Source: Apteryx mantelli (Eukaryota; Chordata; Aves; Apterygiformes; Apterygidae). From it: 64,000 nucleotides of DNA. The stretch spans positions 84,857,268-84,921,267 of the forward strand of contig NC_089981.1 of NCBI RefSeq assembly GCF_036417845.1, given 5' to 3'. A model generated the notes under the pieces. The model made no database searches. It was not told the DNA's origin and was given only the letters and a program-made list of their open reading frames with translations. A program made the position numbers and the translations under genes. Below, one piece after another: positions 10,813-23,850 of the stretch (within the stretch, counting starts at the first letter, position 1; each line of letters begins with the position of its first letter).

Positions 10813-13574
10813 GTAAATGTTGTGGTCATTATGCTCAAAGAGGGAAAAACTAGAATTGCATAACCCAGAGGTATCCTCATTCTCCAATGTTGTTAGGTAA
10901 ATGAAAAGCATGCACCGCTTTTAAACTATGAACACTTGTTAAAGCAGTCTGATGATTTTTGGAACTGTCATCGTATATTTTGGAGAGCTTGCAGCTGGCA
11001 GTATCGGAAGTGACTAACTTATTCTCATTGCTGTGTTTTGGGGGCGTTTAAAGTGTCTTAATGTGGTATGGTATGACTTTCAAAGAGAAGCTGATCTACT
11101 CTACCTGGGGAAAAACCAGGCGTCCTTCAGGTGTCTCGAACATAGAGCTTCTTGGCACTGAAGCAGTGAGAGTAGCCGGTCACTGCTGCAGATCTTGGCT
11201 TGGAGACCTTACTGTGTTCCTTTGCCTAGGCTGAAGTACAGCTTTCGAGTGGAGTTACTTCCAAGTGCTTTTGACAATTATTCTCTCGGCTAGTTGTTCT
11301 GTACAGCAGTGTAAATGCTCAAGGTGGGAAGTTTATTCGACTTATTAATGTACTTGGTATCTCAGTGCCTACCCTCTCCCAGTGGTGGAAGAGCCGTTGC
11401 CCTGCTACGTGCCCAATCCTATAGCGTGTGCAATCAATCTCCTTGTGCAGTCAGTCTGCTTGCACTGTCGCCTTGCTCCCTGCCTGGGACTGAAGGGTGC
11501 CTGGGGAAAAGGGCAGTTGCCGGTGAGCTGTTGTCCCCAGGATGGCTTGTGCTCTCTACTTCTCTTCTGCTTCCTGGGTGTCCCTCAGACCTGATCAGGG
11601 AGCTGGCCGGGCACTGCACGACAGTCTGCTGCTGGTCACCGCCTTCTTTGAGGCTCCACCTTGTCCCCAGCTGGGGACAGGGAGAATATTTCCCTTTCTG
11701 AGGAAAGGTGGAGGCTGGGAGTCGGTGGCTGCTGCTGCTCCGACCCTCAGCTTGCCCTCTGGGGACCTGGGAAATGACAAAAAGAGCCTGAGGGTCTGTG
11801 CGTTGTGCTGGTGATTTACATCCCTGCCTTAGTAGATCAGCATGTATTTTCTGGTTCAACAGGAGTTGTGTAAGTGTGTGAAGGCTAAGGATTAAATGGT
11901 CATGAAATCTAATGTCAAGGTCCGTAGTGTACAGAGCTGTTATTACACATGACTGCAGTATTTTCTAGAGACTGTTACTCCATCTTCTCTAGTGGTGCGT
12001 ACTAACCTACTTTAGACTTGGGAGTGTGCATATGTTGATTCTTTTGTTAATTTTGAGTCATAGACATGGAAAATAGCTTCTTTATTTCTGTATGAGCCAT
12101 TTGATTAGACAGAGACATGCATTTTGATTTTGTATTTGCATCCATATATCTTGCAGGAAACATATCCTGCATAATAAGACACAGGAACTGGAGCAAGACA
12201 AGATGTTTTAGTTTTGTTTTTTTTTTTTCCCCACCTGCTCCTGAGATGGAGAGGGCCCTTCCTGATTCCAGTCATCTTGTGACTTTGCATGTATAGCTTG
12301 ATCCCTTAATTCCTGCATTTAAAATGTACAGAGTATGTATGAGCTCTCTGGCTTGCATGCGAAGGAGGAGGGCCTGTGTCTCTCTTCAAGCGAATTTCCT
12401 CCAAGTTGCTTCATAATTTGTCTGAGTGTAAGTGTCAGTCTTCTGCTGGTGTAGAGCAGAGGCTCTAGTCTTGGATCTGGGGTTGCTGATGGTGCTTCCA
12501 TGTTTGTGACTCCTTGGCTTCATGTTTCAATGTGTGCATTTTCATTTGATCCGATCCAACTTTCCTGTCCACACAAACTCTGGGAAACCATATTCCCTCT
12601 CCTAACCTTTGCCATTACTTCTCATTCTTCTTTTGCTTTTCGCTGGTAGTACAATCATATTTTAGTGTTTCCAATCTTAAGAGTATGTGTGTGTTTTTTT
12701 TTTTTCTTCTTTGACTCAGTCCAACTACCACCCCATCTGTCTTTCATCTCAATATTGAAAGCTTTTTTACTTTCATAGCACTAAGTTTCTCTCCTTCAAG
12801 TATGTCTTAACACCCTTTCTGTGCCTTCCACTGAATTAAAACTGCTCTAGCCAAAGTTTCTTATCTCTAATCTCCATCAGCTTTGCCAAGTCTACACCCA
12901 AGTCAAGCAGTTTCTGTCTGGAAAGTCTTCGTAGCTCTTTTCACCATCAACAAAGTTATGTCTTGTCCTGGCTCTTGCCATCACAGACTTGCTTTTCTGC
13001 AACACCCTTTTCTCTGGTCCAGACAAGCACAGAATAGCCCTACTGAAATGCTGTGGCTGCGGTTGTTCTCCTAACTCATCATACAGGTCATCACCTTCTG
13101 TTTCTTCATTTTTGGACGGGTTGTCTTCCTATGCAAAGCTTATTTCCACCCTCCTGGTTTCTCTCATTTAGGTCTGGGGGGTTTGTTAGACTCTGAAACC
13201 GACCCCTCTGTGTATTTTCCCATGCTGCTTCAAGCTCTCCTGCTCCTCTCCCTTCAGACCTGCCTTGAAACCCTGGAGTTGTGTAAGCTCCTAGAAGCAG
13301 AGGATGGTGGCTTGTGCGCGTATGCAATGACGGGACTGTCGACTGTGTTCCTGGGCTCCTAGCGTAATGCTGGGTAGCCACCCCTCTCTGGTGCAGCTGT
13401 ATGATGAGATGCGTCTCCCAGGGTGCTGGAGAGCCGTTATAGCAGTGCTTGGCAGCTGGGAAGAAATGCTGAACCTGTCCTTACATTAGCACAAATGCCG
13501 TAGAACAAGTCTTGTGTTTTCTTACCTCACTAGAATAGCTTGAGCAAGGTTTTGTGGTTTTATTTGACAAGTTA

Positions 13575-13720
13575 AGCCTCAAGTCAGCAATGAACTTAAG
13601 CATCTGCTTAAGTCTGAACTTGCACTAAGCCACTGGGCTTTGACGATGTGTTTAAAGTTAAGTTCCTGCTTAATTACTTTGCTTAATAAGAGTGGGATTA
13701 CACATGCTGAACCAGCATCA
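13575..13720. repeat. Ancient palindromic TTAAGCA-type repeat
   Basis: ACTTAAGCA (13594-13602) and TGCTTAAGT (13605-13613) form a perfect 9-base inverted repeat with a 2-base spacer. Further GTTTAAAGTTAAG, CCTGCTTAAT and TTGCTTAATAAG blocks follow, then GGGATTACACATGCT. The same 'GCTTAAGTGCTTTGCTGAAT' vocabulary is familiar from old dispersed repeats of turtles, crocodiles and birds, but I cannot name the family. Confidence 0.5.
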
Positions 13721-14577
13721 GAAGCTTGACAGTTCCAATCTCCTGCTCTCCTGAAAGCGTAAAGGTTGTGCAGGGGAAAACCAATTCCAAAACGTTGGAG
13801 GGAATTTTCTTCTGGTTATTGTAGCAGCTGTGCCAGCAGCTCTGCTGCAGTACGAATCACATGGCAAACCAAGATCATCTCAGTATTTACCGAATGCTGT
13901 GCCCTCCCGGTGGCTTGTCACTTCCAGCGAGAGGAGCAAAGTCTGTCTGTTTGCCGGAGACAGCCTGCTGCTTTTCCAGCAGTTTGCATAGCCCGTGATC
14001 TCTCCATGCAGAGTGCACGCAATAGGAGAGGCAGCGAAAGCGGCACTCGAGGAACGGTACCTTGAAATTCTTGGTGGATGAGGCAGATCTCACTGATTCG
14101 TGTTTGGTGAAGGGTCTGGGAGGGAGGTGGTGGTGCCTCATTTGGCTTCTGTGTAAGTTAGAGGTCTCAGGGCTACTTCAGCTATACCAGTTGCAGGAGC
14201 TGCTCATGAACTGCATTTTGATTTTGTCTCTGTGACTGAGCCAGTTGCTTTGGCCCAAATCCCTGGGGAGCTGAGACATGAAAATGAGGTTCCTGAATAT
14301 CTTCAAGAACTGGGCTTCATGTATCTGTTTGGTTCCCTGTCTGGGGAGTTGTCAAAGCTCTGTGGTCTATTGAACCTAAACTTTGTGACCCAAGACTGCC
14401 CCTGTCGCTACAGCCACTCTCAGTCTGCTGCTTACCTTGGTATATAGGTGCAATTTTGAGCAACTGTGTGCAAGGAAGATGAATTTAAATTGGGAATAGA
14501 TGCAGGAAGGACACTATGGTGACCGTGGCAATGGGGAGCTTAACCTTGCAAGAGGGGACTGACAGAGCTTGGCTTGT

Positions 14578-14755
14578 TTAGGCTAGCCAAGATGGAGACT
14601 TGACTGCTGCTGCAGATACATCTTGGGAGGATGAACAGGGCAATGCTAGGAAAGAATAGTTATTTAAATTGAAGCAGCGTGTTGGCACACGGACAAATGG
14701 GTATGAACAGGCCATGAATAAATTAAGGCTGGAAATTAGCAGAAGGCTGGAATTA
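14578..14755 (+). mobile_element. Old CR1/L2-type LINE fragment
   Basis: GGCTAGCCAAGATGGAGACTT, ATACATCTTGGGAGGATGAA, AGTTATTTAAATTGAAGC, GGCACACGGACAAATGGGTA, GGCCATGAATAAATTAAGG and CTGGAAATTAGCAGAAGG occur in the order seen at the 3' end of the coding part of sauropsid CR1/L2 LINEs (compare 'ACAAATGGATATAAACTGGCCATGAATAAGTTTAGGCTGGAAATTAG'-type sequence). Only about 180 bases survive, with no open frame. The family match is from memory. Confidence 0.6.
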
Positions 14756-15059
14756 ATGGCCAAAAAAAGTCTCTCCCAATCTTATGTATCTAAATAAGAA
14801 TTATTTCCCAAGCTTTAAACTTGCCTCATAAATAAATTTGCCAAGATTTTGAGAAAGAATTGCTCCTATTTGGCAGAGGAAACAGAGACACTAAGGAGGG
14901 TGGGGGATGTTAATTTGCCAGAGATGTAATGTTTGATGGAGAGCGCTCTTCCTCCACCAGTGACTTCCCAGCAGCTCTTCCACCGAACCTGGCCGCGTGC
15001 TAAGGTTGGCTAGAGGTGCTTTCAATTACTTGATGGCTTTCGTTGCATGTTCTCTACCT

Positions 15060-15300
15060 GCTCTTCAGTTCCTCTGCCCTTCCGTGCTCGTCCGTGCGGG
15101 CCATTCCCGCAGAAAGGCTTCCTTGCTGCCCGGCCTTTGGGCGGGGGGTGGCTGGGCCGTGCCCCGCGCTTGTGGGTGGCCCAAGCTATCCGGCAACCTG
15201 ACGCTTCACCTCGCTCGCATCCGTTCGCCTGAGGTGGCTTTAAGCTCACCAAACTTCACGTCGTTGTGGCAGTATGGAGCTGCGTGCCTTGTTCTTTCCC
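15060..15300. promoter_or_regulatory. Small CpG-rich patch
   Basis: Roughly 15-20 CpG dinucleotides occur in about 240 bases, with a GC box core GGGCGGGG near 15138, in otherwise CpG-poor DNA. It is too short for a classical CpG island. It could be an enhancer, a minor promoter or a GC-rich old repeat; nothing in the sequence decides this. Confidence 0.35.
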
Positions 15301-18300
15301 TGTTTTTCCCAAGAGAGTTGCTGCTGCATTATAAGAAATGACCTGGGTACGTGATGACCTCCGGGAGCTCTTTTGAATGCACGGAAAATGCATCCCTTAG
15401 TTTGGCTGTCTTTCTAGCGCTATCCCTCACGTTGCCTTCCCCAGCTTTGGTCGTGGTTAAACGCTGTAAAATAATACTCCAAAGTGCCAGAATAATTCAG
15501 AGCAAGCTTTTGTCTCTCCCATGCTTACACTCTTGGTTTTATTAGCTGTTTTTGAAAGTTTGCGCCAGTGATCGTTTCTTCTCCTGCGCGCTTGGAAATT
15601 GATGGGCTTTAGCTCAGCTACCTGCAGGCCCGTTCACCCATGAAAGTGAATTCGCAGTTCGCTGTTTGTTGAACAACCGGTGGCAGAAATTTTTTCACGC
15701 AGACCTGCCGCTGGATCATTGCAATAATGAATAATGAAAATACCTGCAAAAAAATCACCGCCTTTGTGGCAAATGTGCAAATAAGTTAGGAGGAAGAAAA
15801 ACGGAAGAGCTTAACTGGCTGGATAAGTTATTCACCAAAAGTCAGTGGACCAGCTCTGCTTAGAAAGAGTGAAAAGAAAGAGTAAAAAATTTTTTTTTTC
15901 CTTGCAGTAGAGTGAAATGGGCCTCCCTAGTGGCATATGTTTTAGGCTGGTCCTCTGCAGAATTGCGAATTTCACTGCATGAAGGAGAAATCTGCAATGT
16001 TATGCCTAGCTAATACGCAGGGTATGGCTTGGCCAGTGATGACAGGGCTGTAAGCAAGCGTCCCAGAGACTTTGAGTGGCAACAGTGAATTTATTCAAAG
16101 GCATGCAGTATGTGTTCAAGTCACGGGCTCTCAATATATCTGCCAGCCAAAGAAGACTTTTCTGTTATTACTTTAAACGTGTTGATTCTTCCTAGACTTC
16201 ACTTGCAAATAGTGTTGCTAAAATGGACTTGCCCTTTCCTGCGCTCGCTTGGGCTGGCCTGCGTCAGGCGTAGCACAGTGCCATGGTGGGGAAGGTGTCT
16301 CTGCTGTCCTTTTGTAGCGTCAAGCAGAAGCCAATTTCTTCCTACCTTGGTTTCATTAGGAGCTAAGGCAAGGGAGCAGGAGCCAGGTCTAGGTTGGAAG
16401 GTTGTTTCCCCGTTGTTTCTGGCTGTCGCAAAGCTGTCCTCTCTCTGTTTTATCTGGTGCAAGAAGAGGTCCTATGCCTGTTCTGTCTCCTTTAAGTTTC
16501 CAATTATACTTTTTGGTGGTGAGGTGGCAGGGGAGGGGGCAAGCACCGAACGTGCAGTTCATGAGCAAGTATGGCTCCGCCAAAACTGTTCCACCAAACC
16601 CACTGCTAGACCAGTTGCAGGCCTGGCAGTGACAAGTCCTCTCCATCCAGAAGGAAACTGCAGCATGAGGCTAACCTGATTCCTTCTGCAGTTTTATTCC
16701 TTCCCGTTTCGTGCACTTCGTGCTTGTGTTGTGACTAAATTCATGACTGAGAAGTGGCTGCTTATGGCACTGAAGTAGTATTGCTTGAGCAATTGCCTGC
16801 TGAAGCAAGATATAGCATAGCTGTCTCTCTTCCTGCAGAGGCTGTCTTCTGGGGAACATTTTGATGAGGGCTAGCCCACACCTTTATTATTAATGGGGTA
16901 GTCGCAGATGCTGTGCACCTCATTAAAAAATAGTTTCCTTTGGGGGACTGATTTTTGGTGTGATGCATAGGAACACAGCCATGCACGTCCATTACAGCCA
17001 GTGGGCGTTGTATACCCGGAAGTTTAAGGGCAATACTGGAATCACACGCTACTATGCCTATGTAAGATAACTAAGAAACAGGGCTGGGAACACATGTTCT
17101 CTGTCAGAGTGCTCTGAGACAGCAGAGTGATTGCATTAGCACGGTGTGATTTACATTCAGCATCTTGAACTACGCTGGCATCTTCTAGTGCACTTTCATT
17201 ATGACCCTTTTCTTTTTTATGCATAAAACATGGGACTTTTAAAGTCTTTTCTTAGACAGAGTTTGCTATGTGGAGTTTGCAGCCCTGGGACTGTGTAGGT
17301 GCAGATTGGGTTTTTTCTCTGCAGTGCCAGAAATAACCTGTTGTGTGATAGATTACAGAGGCTCGAATTTGTAGCAGCTCGTGTGCAAGTGGGATGCTTC
17401 GCAGTGCTCCACCGGAGGAAATTCTTCAATGCTGACAGCATGGACAACAGGAAGGTGAACTCTTCATGGAGCTTCTTGTTCTGTGGTTGCACCTCTGCCT
17501 GAAAAGGTTCAATTCTGTGTGTGAGAAAGCATTTATTCAATTCTCAGTACTCAATGGGCTGCTAAGATGAAGAGTGGGTGGAAAATAATTGAACCTAGCA
17601 TTTACTGGGAAGATTGGAAAGAAGAATGTTTCTGATGAATTGATTAAAAAAGAGGAAACTTCTTGCTTTTTTCTAGGGCAGGCTGGGCCAGAAAAGGAGG
17701 AAAGAAATTGTGAGGAATTAGATGAGACAACTTTAAATATCTTGTTTTCTCAGCATAGAAAATAATTTAGATTGTTGAACTGTCTGCCACGTCACAGAAG
17801 GAGTGACACTTTTCACAGGCATTGAAAAAAAACATTAGAGGAAGGGGCAAAAGACATCTTTTTCCATCTGAAAAACTTAGTTGAGTTGTTGGTGGTGTGC
17901 CGAGCCATATGCGTCCTGTCGAGGTGATTCATCCAGTTCAAGGCCTGCCTTCTATCACTCCTGTTGGGGACCCTGTGGCAATGGACATGGCTTTATCTGT
18001 GCTTGTGCACCACAAAGCTTCACATTTGCAGGGAGCTTTGGACTGACTTCAGTGTGCAGTTAACTGCACAACTGACATCTGATGTAGCGTCCTTATGGAG
18101 GTAAGGGTCCAGGAATATGCCTTCCAAAGGCCATCTGCTCTCGGAAAAATCTCTTCCACCCAGGCATGTAGGAAGGTAGGCCACTACCTTGAGCTAGATC
18201 GGTATGGCACTGCATGCAAGTGATGCTTTTTTCTTTATAAGAATAAAGGTGCTAGTTGTCCTAGCTTTCACTAATGAGGTTGGTTTCACTGGGTGACCAA

Positions 18301-21300
18301 AGCAAGAGGTCTAGGGGAGAACTCAGCCTCTTTAGCCTGCCTGTCACTCAGCTCATGGAACCGTTTCTGTGCATCACCTACTGTTTGGCAACACCTCTGA
18401 GATTAGGAATGTTGACTTAAAAGCCTGAGGTTGTACTTCACCTGTAGATGGATTGCGGCAGGCGATAGCAGCGCAGTGGGGTTTTACTATACCTCCTGTT
18501 CCTTTCCAACACTGAACTTTTAGAGACGCTCTTTGGAAAATGTGTCTCGTAAAAGACTTAGTGACGTTCCATAGCACTTTGCAGACATAAACCATTCCTT
18601 AGAGTTTACTGTCTTAAGGAAGCAAGCAAAATGAGAGGTACAGCTCTCAGATTTATTTTATGTCAGGGAATGGAAGGCAGAAGAAATCCATCACCATCCC
18701 TCTGCACATTGCTAGTAGCAGCTGTATTTGGTCTCTTATTTGAGCTGGTGTCTCAGATTTGCCTTACAAATAGTAGTAAGGGACAGACCTCAGTTGTCTG
18801 GGCTCAGATTTACTTTAATTCCAAAGCTGCTCCCAGAGGTGGGATGTTCAGAACTGAGGATGTTTTTGGTCTAGCTGTAGGCAAAGATTAAGCACTTTTA
18901 AGATATTTTCTGGCAGATACAACTCTGGAGAAAAGCATCAAGGTTCTGATCACTTTGTCTGCTTTTCTCTAGGGTGAAGTGGTCCTAATGCTTATCACCT
19001 GTATCACCTGGCAAGATCACCTTAGTGCAGGAAAATCCTCTGATGGCTTAATGATTGTTGTCCTTCACATCCTCCCTGTGAGCGGTGAATAGTGCATGGC
19101 TAGGTAAAACAAGAAATCCCATTTTACTGGTGTTCCCCAAATTCTCCTGTTTCCCTACTTGGGACTGTGACCAGGCACTGTCATTAGAGCAGACTGTGGG
19201 TTGCTCAGATAGCCAGATCTGCTCTGTGCATGTGGAGAGAAGAAATATAGATCTTCCTTTGAGGATTATGGTCATTGTCTCCTGCTGCATTTGGGTATCA
19301 GAGGCAGGCCTCTCTAGAAGCCAGCTGGACAAATATAATGCAGATTGTGAACTGAATACATAAAATACCAGGTCCTCTGTTGTATTTATGTTTGCTCTCT
19401 ATATTTCAGCACCTTAAACCATTCTCCTTGGTCCTAACTTTCCCTTTTCATCCTATCAGCCTCCCTTCTCTCCCTGTGTCTGTGGCATCAGATTGGGCTG
19501 GTTGAGGGGGAGATATATTTGGTGCCTTTGATGTGCTGAGCCTTTTTTATAGGCTACAAACAAAAATTTTGTCTGTGTATTCCCCAACTGAAGAATACAC
19601 GATTACTGTTCCCAGCCTTCCTCTGAGAGCAGGCTTTGACATCATTCATCGTTTATAATTTATGATATTTTTGTAGCAGTCTGTTAAGGTCTAGAAGAGA
19701 GTAAAAGGGATGATTTTAAAAGGACAGAATAGCCCTGTGCATTTTGGTAGTTCTGTGAGTTGGTTCCTGCTCTTTGGAGTTACTGCTGGGTCTCTCTTTA
19801 TTATGGAAGCATTTTTTAAAGCTGATGTTGTTTTGCCTAATGTAGGCACTTCCTCCTTGTCAAACACATCCTGGTATGCCCTGTTAGGACTTTGCACGTC
19901 GTTCCTGGGTGCTTTGAAAGCATATTACAGAACGTCTTGTAACTCTTCTGTGAAATTTTTTAACCTGGTTTCTTAAGGAAGCAGGGCTTATGTGAACATG
20001 ATGTTTCTGTCCCTCCTCCCTCCTCCAGTAACTTTTGAATGTAATGAGCAAATTTAACAGGAGGCAGAGAACACAAAAGTCACTAAACCTTGACAGACCT
20101 TGTGAAAATAGGTGGCCAGCTAGAAGAAGGAGGTCTTCTTGGTTCTCCTACAGCAGCAAGGCTGTAGAACTAGCTCACTCCTGGAGAACAGATGTACTGT
20201 GTAATTTTTTTGTGGGGATGGGGGATCTTATCCAAGATGCATCTAGTTAACATCTAGCTTTGGACAGTGGTCAACAGGAGATGTGCAGAAAAGAGTATAA
20301 GGCAGCTTCCTGGTATGCTTCCATCTTTCATTGATCTGTGCCTTGGAAAATTCTTGTTGTATACATGTTTTAGTAGCCTATGATGGGTATTTCTTACATG
20401 AATTTGTCTAATTGATTTTTAGACACTGGAGAATCTGGCCAAAAGAGACAAATCTGTAGGAAAAATCTGTTTGTCCATTTTGCTGTTGCGGAATTGCTTG
20501 TCTCTGCTGCTGGTTCTCTGGATATGATTCTTCAGCTGATGAATGAGGGTAACTCCCATTAACTTTCACAGTCAGACCGTTCCCCCTCTTGCCAAATATA
20601 TACAGAGACAGAGGAAGAGAAAGGGAACAAAGCGCCAGCCTGTTGGGTGTGAATAAGCATACTGTGAAGCTAACACATCTTTTACTATGTAATTCTTTCC
20701 GACACACGGAGATACTGGCCTGGGAGGAGACACACTGGCTTCACACTTGATTTGGCTACTTCTCCAGGCTGTACTGGGATGCTGGAAGTCTCATAGGACC
20801 TACCTGTATTTGCGATGCAGTAGAAACAATAAAATGTTTCTACAGGACAGCTTCAAGTTTTGGTCTGAAATTCAATCAATAAGAGATTAATTTCCAGAAC
20901 CACAGCCATTAGTTAAGGGCTCTAGAGCATACTAGACGATGGTTGTGAACCCTTTGCAGTTTTAAAAAATGGAGAGAATGTAGTTGTTCTATTAAGACTA
21001 CAGAAAATGTTATAAAATATTAATGATGATAATCTCTTCTTATTTGAAATAATAAATCCAAAGTTAATTTTGCACTTGCAGAAAACTGGTGGCTATTAGC
21101 CCTCTATTTCTTTGCTGGTGGAATGTAGAAATAATACTTAATATTTTATCTACTTTGCAAAGATGTTATTAGGCTCACAAATATGTCATAGCGTCTGGAG
21201 GATGAAAAGTAAGCTTCCCCCTCTTTCTTCTGCAAGTTACTGAAACAGAGGGCTCTGCAGTCATTTCAGATATCTTCCTGGCGCCTAAGAGCCCAGGGAA

Positions 21301-22934
21301 AGAAAACATTGCTGCCCAAAAGGAGCCTCAACCATATTTTATAAAGCATTAAGTTTGTCTGTCTTAACATGAATTTAATATTCAGTGTAACTCTTAGCTT
21401 TGAAAAAGGCAATAAAGAATGACACCGGGTCTGTTTGTTTAAAGGTGTAAGTTCCTAGAAATTATTTCTGTCACCCACACCATCCATCCAGTTGCCAGTT
21501 ATGACACTTCTGACCTATGCTGACAATGAGAATTTGACATTGTGGTGGCCTAACTGAACAAGGAAAAATGCCCCAGGGGTTTTATAAACAGGATTCAAAG
21601 CAAATTTTCCTTTGGTTGCCTTTTATTATTCAGCTGTATGTTTTCTGTTTTTGCCAAAGAAATGAGCACTGTTTATTAATATCACTGTGTAGCGACAACA
21701 TGAAGCCTTTTTAGTCACTGCTGCTTCAGAAAGTATTGTAAAGTCTGACATCCCTTTGAAGAACTGTTCTTAGCCACTGCTGCTATTTTTATTTTTGAGT
21801 TGTTCTCTGCTAGATTTTTTTTCCTTTTTATTTTGTCCTCGCCTGCCCTGAATTTTCAGAAACACTTTCAGATCAGCTTACAACAAATCAATTGAGCTCT
21901 TTCCTCCTGTTTTTTCCCCACTGTTATTAACTTTTACTGGACTGTGCCTTCCAAAAGCTAGTCGAATGATAGTTTTTTCCTTGAACTCAAAACATGCAGT
22001 CTTTAGAGAAATATCTGCTAGAAGCACTGACCTACAAAATCTATTAGGCTCTCCCTACTGGTGTGAAACTCATTTATGTAATGTTGCTGGATGGGATGAC
22101 TGCACTGTGCTTTGGAGGTAAAATGCACAGTTTAGTCTGGCTTTTATAAGCATTAGTGCAAAGAAGTGACTTATAATGAGATAATCTTTGCAAACCTATG
22201 GAATGTGGGTTTATGAAGATCTCTCCTGTTTTTCCCATATGGTTTTGGGGAGGTTCTTTGAGAGCAGAGACCATTTTGGCAGATTTAACATCTGAGTGTC
22301 TGCAGCTAGGTACTCCGTGCTGGCTCTTGACCTCCAGGAGCACCAGTAGGAAATGCCAAGCTGTGAACCCTCGTAAGAGAACACCGAGAAAAGAGATGCT
22401 GAAAGTTACCGGTGAAGATGATTTAGTTATCCTGTCTCCTGTGTGCTGTTTAAACTTTCCCAGCCTAACAAAGGTCAGAATGGCTATTGGAGGCTACATG
22501 TGTGGAGCCAGGTTGAATTCCAGCAATGCCTTTTCATTGCCCTGGTCCCAGCCCTTGCGGTGGGGAGGAGAGGGCTGGATTGGAGCTCTCTGGCTATTGG
22601 AAATAAAGCACTGATGAGTACTGGACAGCAAATTAGGGCTGATCTGCTTTGACAGAGGTTGCAGAGAGCCTTAGAGAGCCCGAGAAAAAGGGCAGTCCCA
22701 AGGTGATTTTAAACTGCTCTTGCTTCTGAGAGGTTCCTGTGCCAGGATCAGAGATGTAGAGGAGTTTGTGATGGAAGTCGTGGGGGTCCTGTGACTGCTG
22801 GAAGAGGTACAGCACTGGCAGTTAATGAGTTTGCTTTGCTGGCGTGGCCAAAGACTCTAGGAAGATTGGCTTTAGCTTCTTGTCCTGGGCCTTTGGGGAG
22901 AGGTGAATTTGGTCTGCTCATGCTCTAAGCCCTG

Positions 22935-23070
22935 TGGATGTAAGGCAACTCCAAGTTAGAAGCCGTAGTGCCATGGCAGCGCCGAGCTGTGCTCGGCCTA
23001 ATAAACCCTGCGGCTTCACAGTTTTGAGTTGGGGTTGGATTGTGTGTGGTGGGCTCTGAACGGGGCCACA
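22935..23070 (+). mobile_element. Possible LTR tail (solo LTR fragment)
   Basis: A GC-richer block carries CGGCCTAATAAACCCTGCGG (a polyadenylation-type AATAAA), a stretch resembling a U5 region (TTGGATTGTGTGTGGTGGG) and an end GGGGCCACA, similar to the 3' ends of avian endogenous retroviral LTRs. There is no visible matching 5' LTR end, TATA box or target duplication. A CpG-containing unique sequence is an equally possible reading. Confidence 0.25.
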
Positions 23071-23825
23071 ACTTGCTAATGTCTACCTGCAGAAGACTGT
23101 GGGGACATACTCAGAATTTCAATAATGCTCTGAAAGAGTAGGATACAGAAAGAATATGTTAAGCAGCTGCTGTGTCAGCATTAATGGTTTCTTCACTGAA
23201 TTTTGCAAACATGTCCTCATTACTAGCCAGAAGGAAAAAGTTATTTATGTAATTGTAAGTTAACAATGAACGTATGTGACTTGTTAGTTGTAGTGTGGCT
23301 GTGAGGGGTGTTGAAAACAAGGGAAGTCATTTGCAGGGCATACCCAAAAGAAAAATGTTTCTTTCCTTGTTTCTAAAGAGAGTAAGAATTTAGTGTAAGG
23401 ATAGTCATGATGGTGGTTAGTCTTATTATAAGGACATAAACATAAACAGGGATTGGAAACACATCCATAGGTGACATTACAGATGATTTTATAAATTATT
23501 TGGTGGTCTTTTGATCCCGAGTGTTAAAGATATATTTAGTAATTTATTCACACTCTGTATATTCTTTATAAATGTGCCCTTAATGTGAAGTGTGACTCTA
23601 TCAGATAATCAGCTCTCTGAAAGGTCTTCCATCACAGTGGTGGAGATGTAAAGGCATCTCTGTCTGCTTCATCAGAGCCTAAGAGCCCAAGTAGTAGGTG
23701 AAATAAAATGTTGTGTGTGGAGTGGATCAGATGAGAAGTGGAACCAGCCCATCCATTTGAACCAGCACTTGCCTGGAACTGACATGTGAGATGAGCAGAG
23801 AAGAAAGTTTTGAATTATCTTCCAA

Positions 23826-23850
23826 TTTTGGGCATTTTGGGCATTTTGGC
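23826..23850. repeat. TTTTGGGCA tandem, 2.8 units
   Basis: Two perfect 9-base units and a 7-base partial unit in direct succession. Confidence 0.7.

Larger units (their letters stand above)
9116..14577 (+). other. Presumed intron 1, first part
   Basis: The CpG island continues to about 9430, including the G-rich run at 9365-9386, and is followed by T-rich and TTTA-rich DNA to about 9660. The rest is ordinary AT-leaning sequence with A-runs at 10758-10771 and 10801-10812, a pyrimidine-rich stretch around 12590-12860, and a TTAAGCA palindrome repeat near 13575-13720. I see no exon. That it is intron rather than intergenic is inferred from the upstream donor. Confidence 0.6.

Noticed and set aside
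16110..16679. 189-codon open frame inside the presumed intron
   Set aside because: No domain or codon pattern; antisense frames of similar size overlap it; no acceptor and donor pair that would make an exon.
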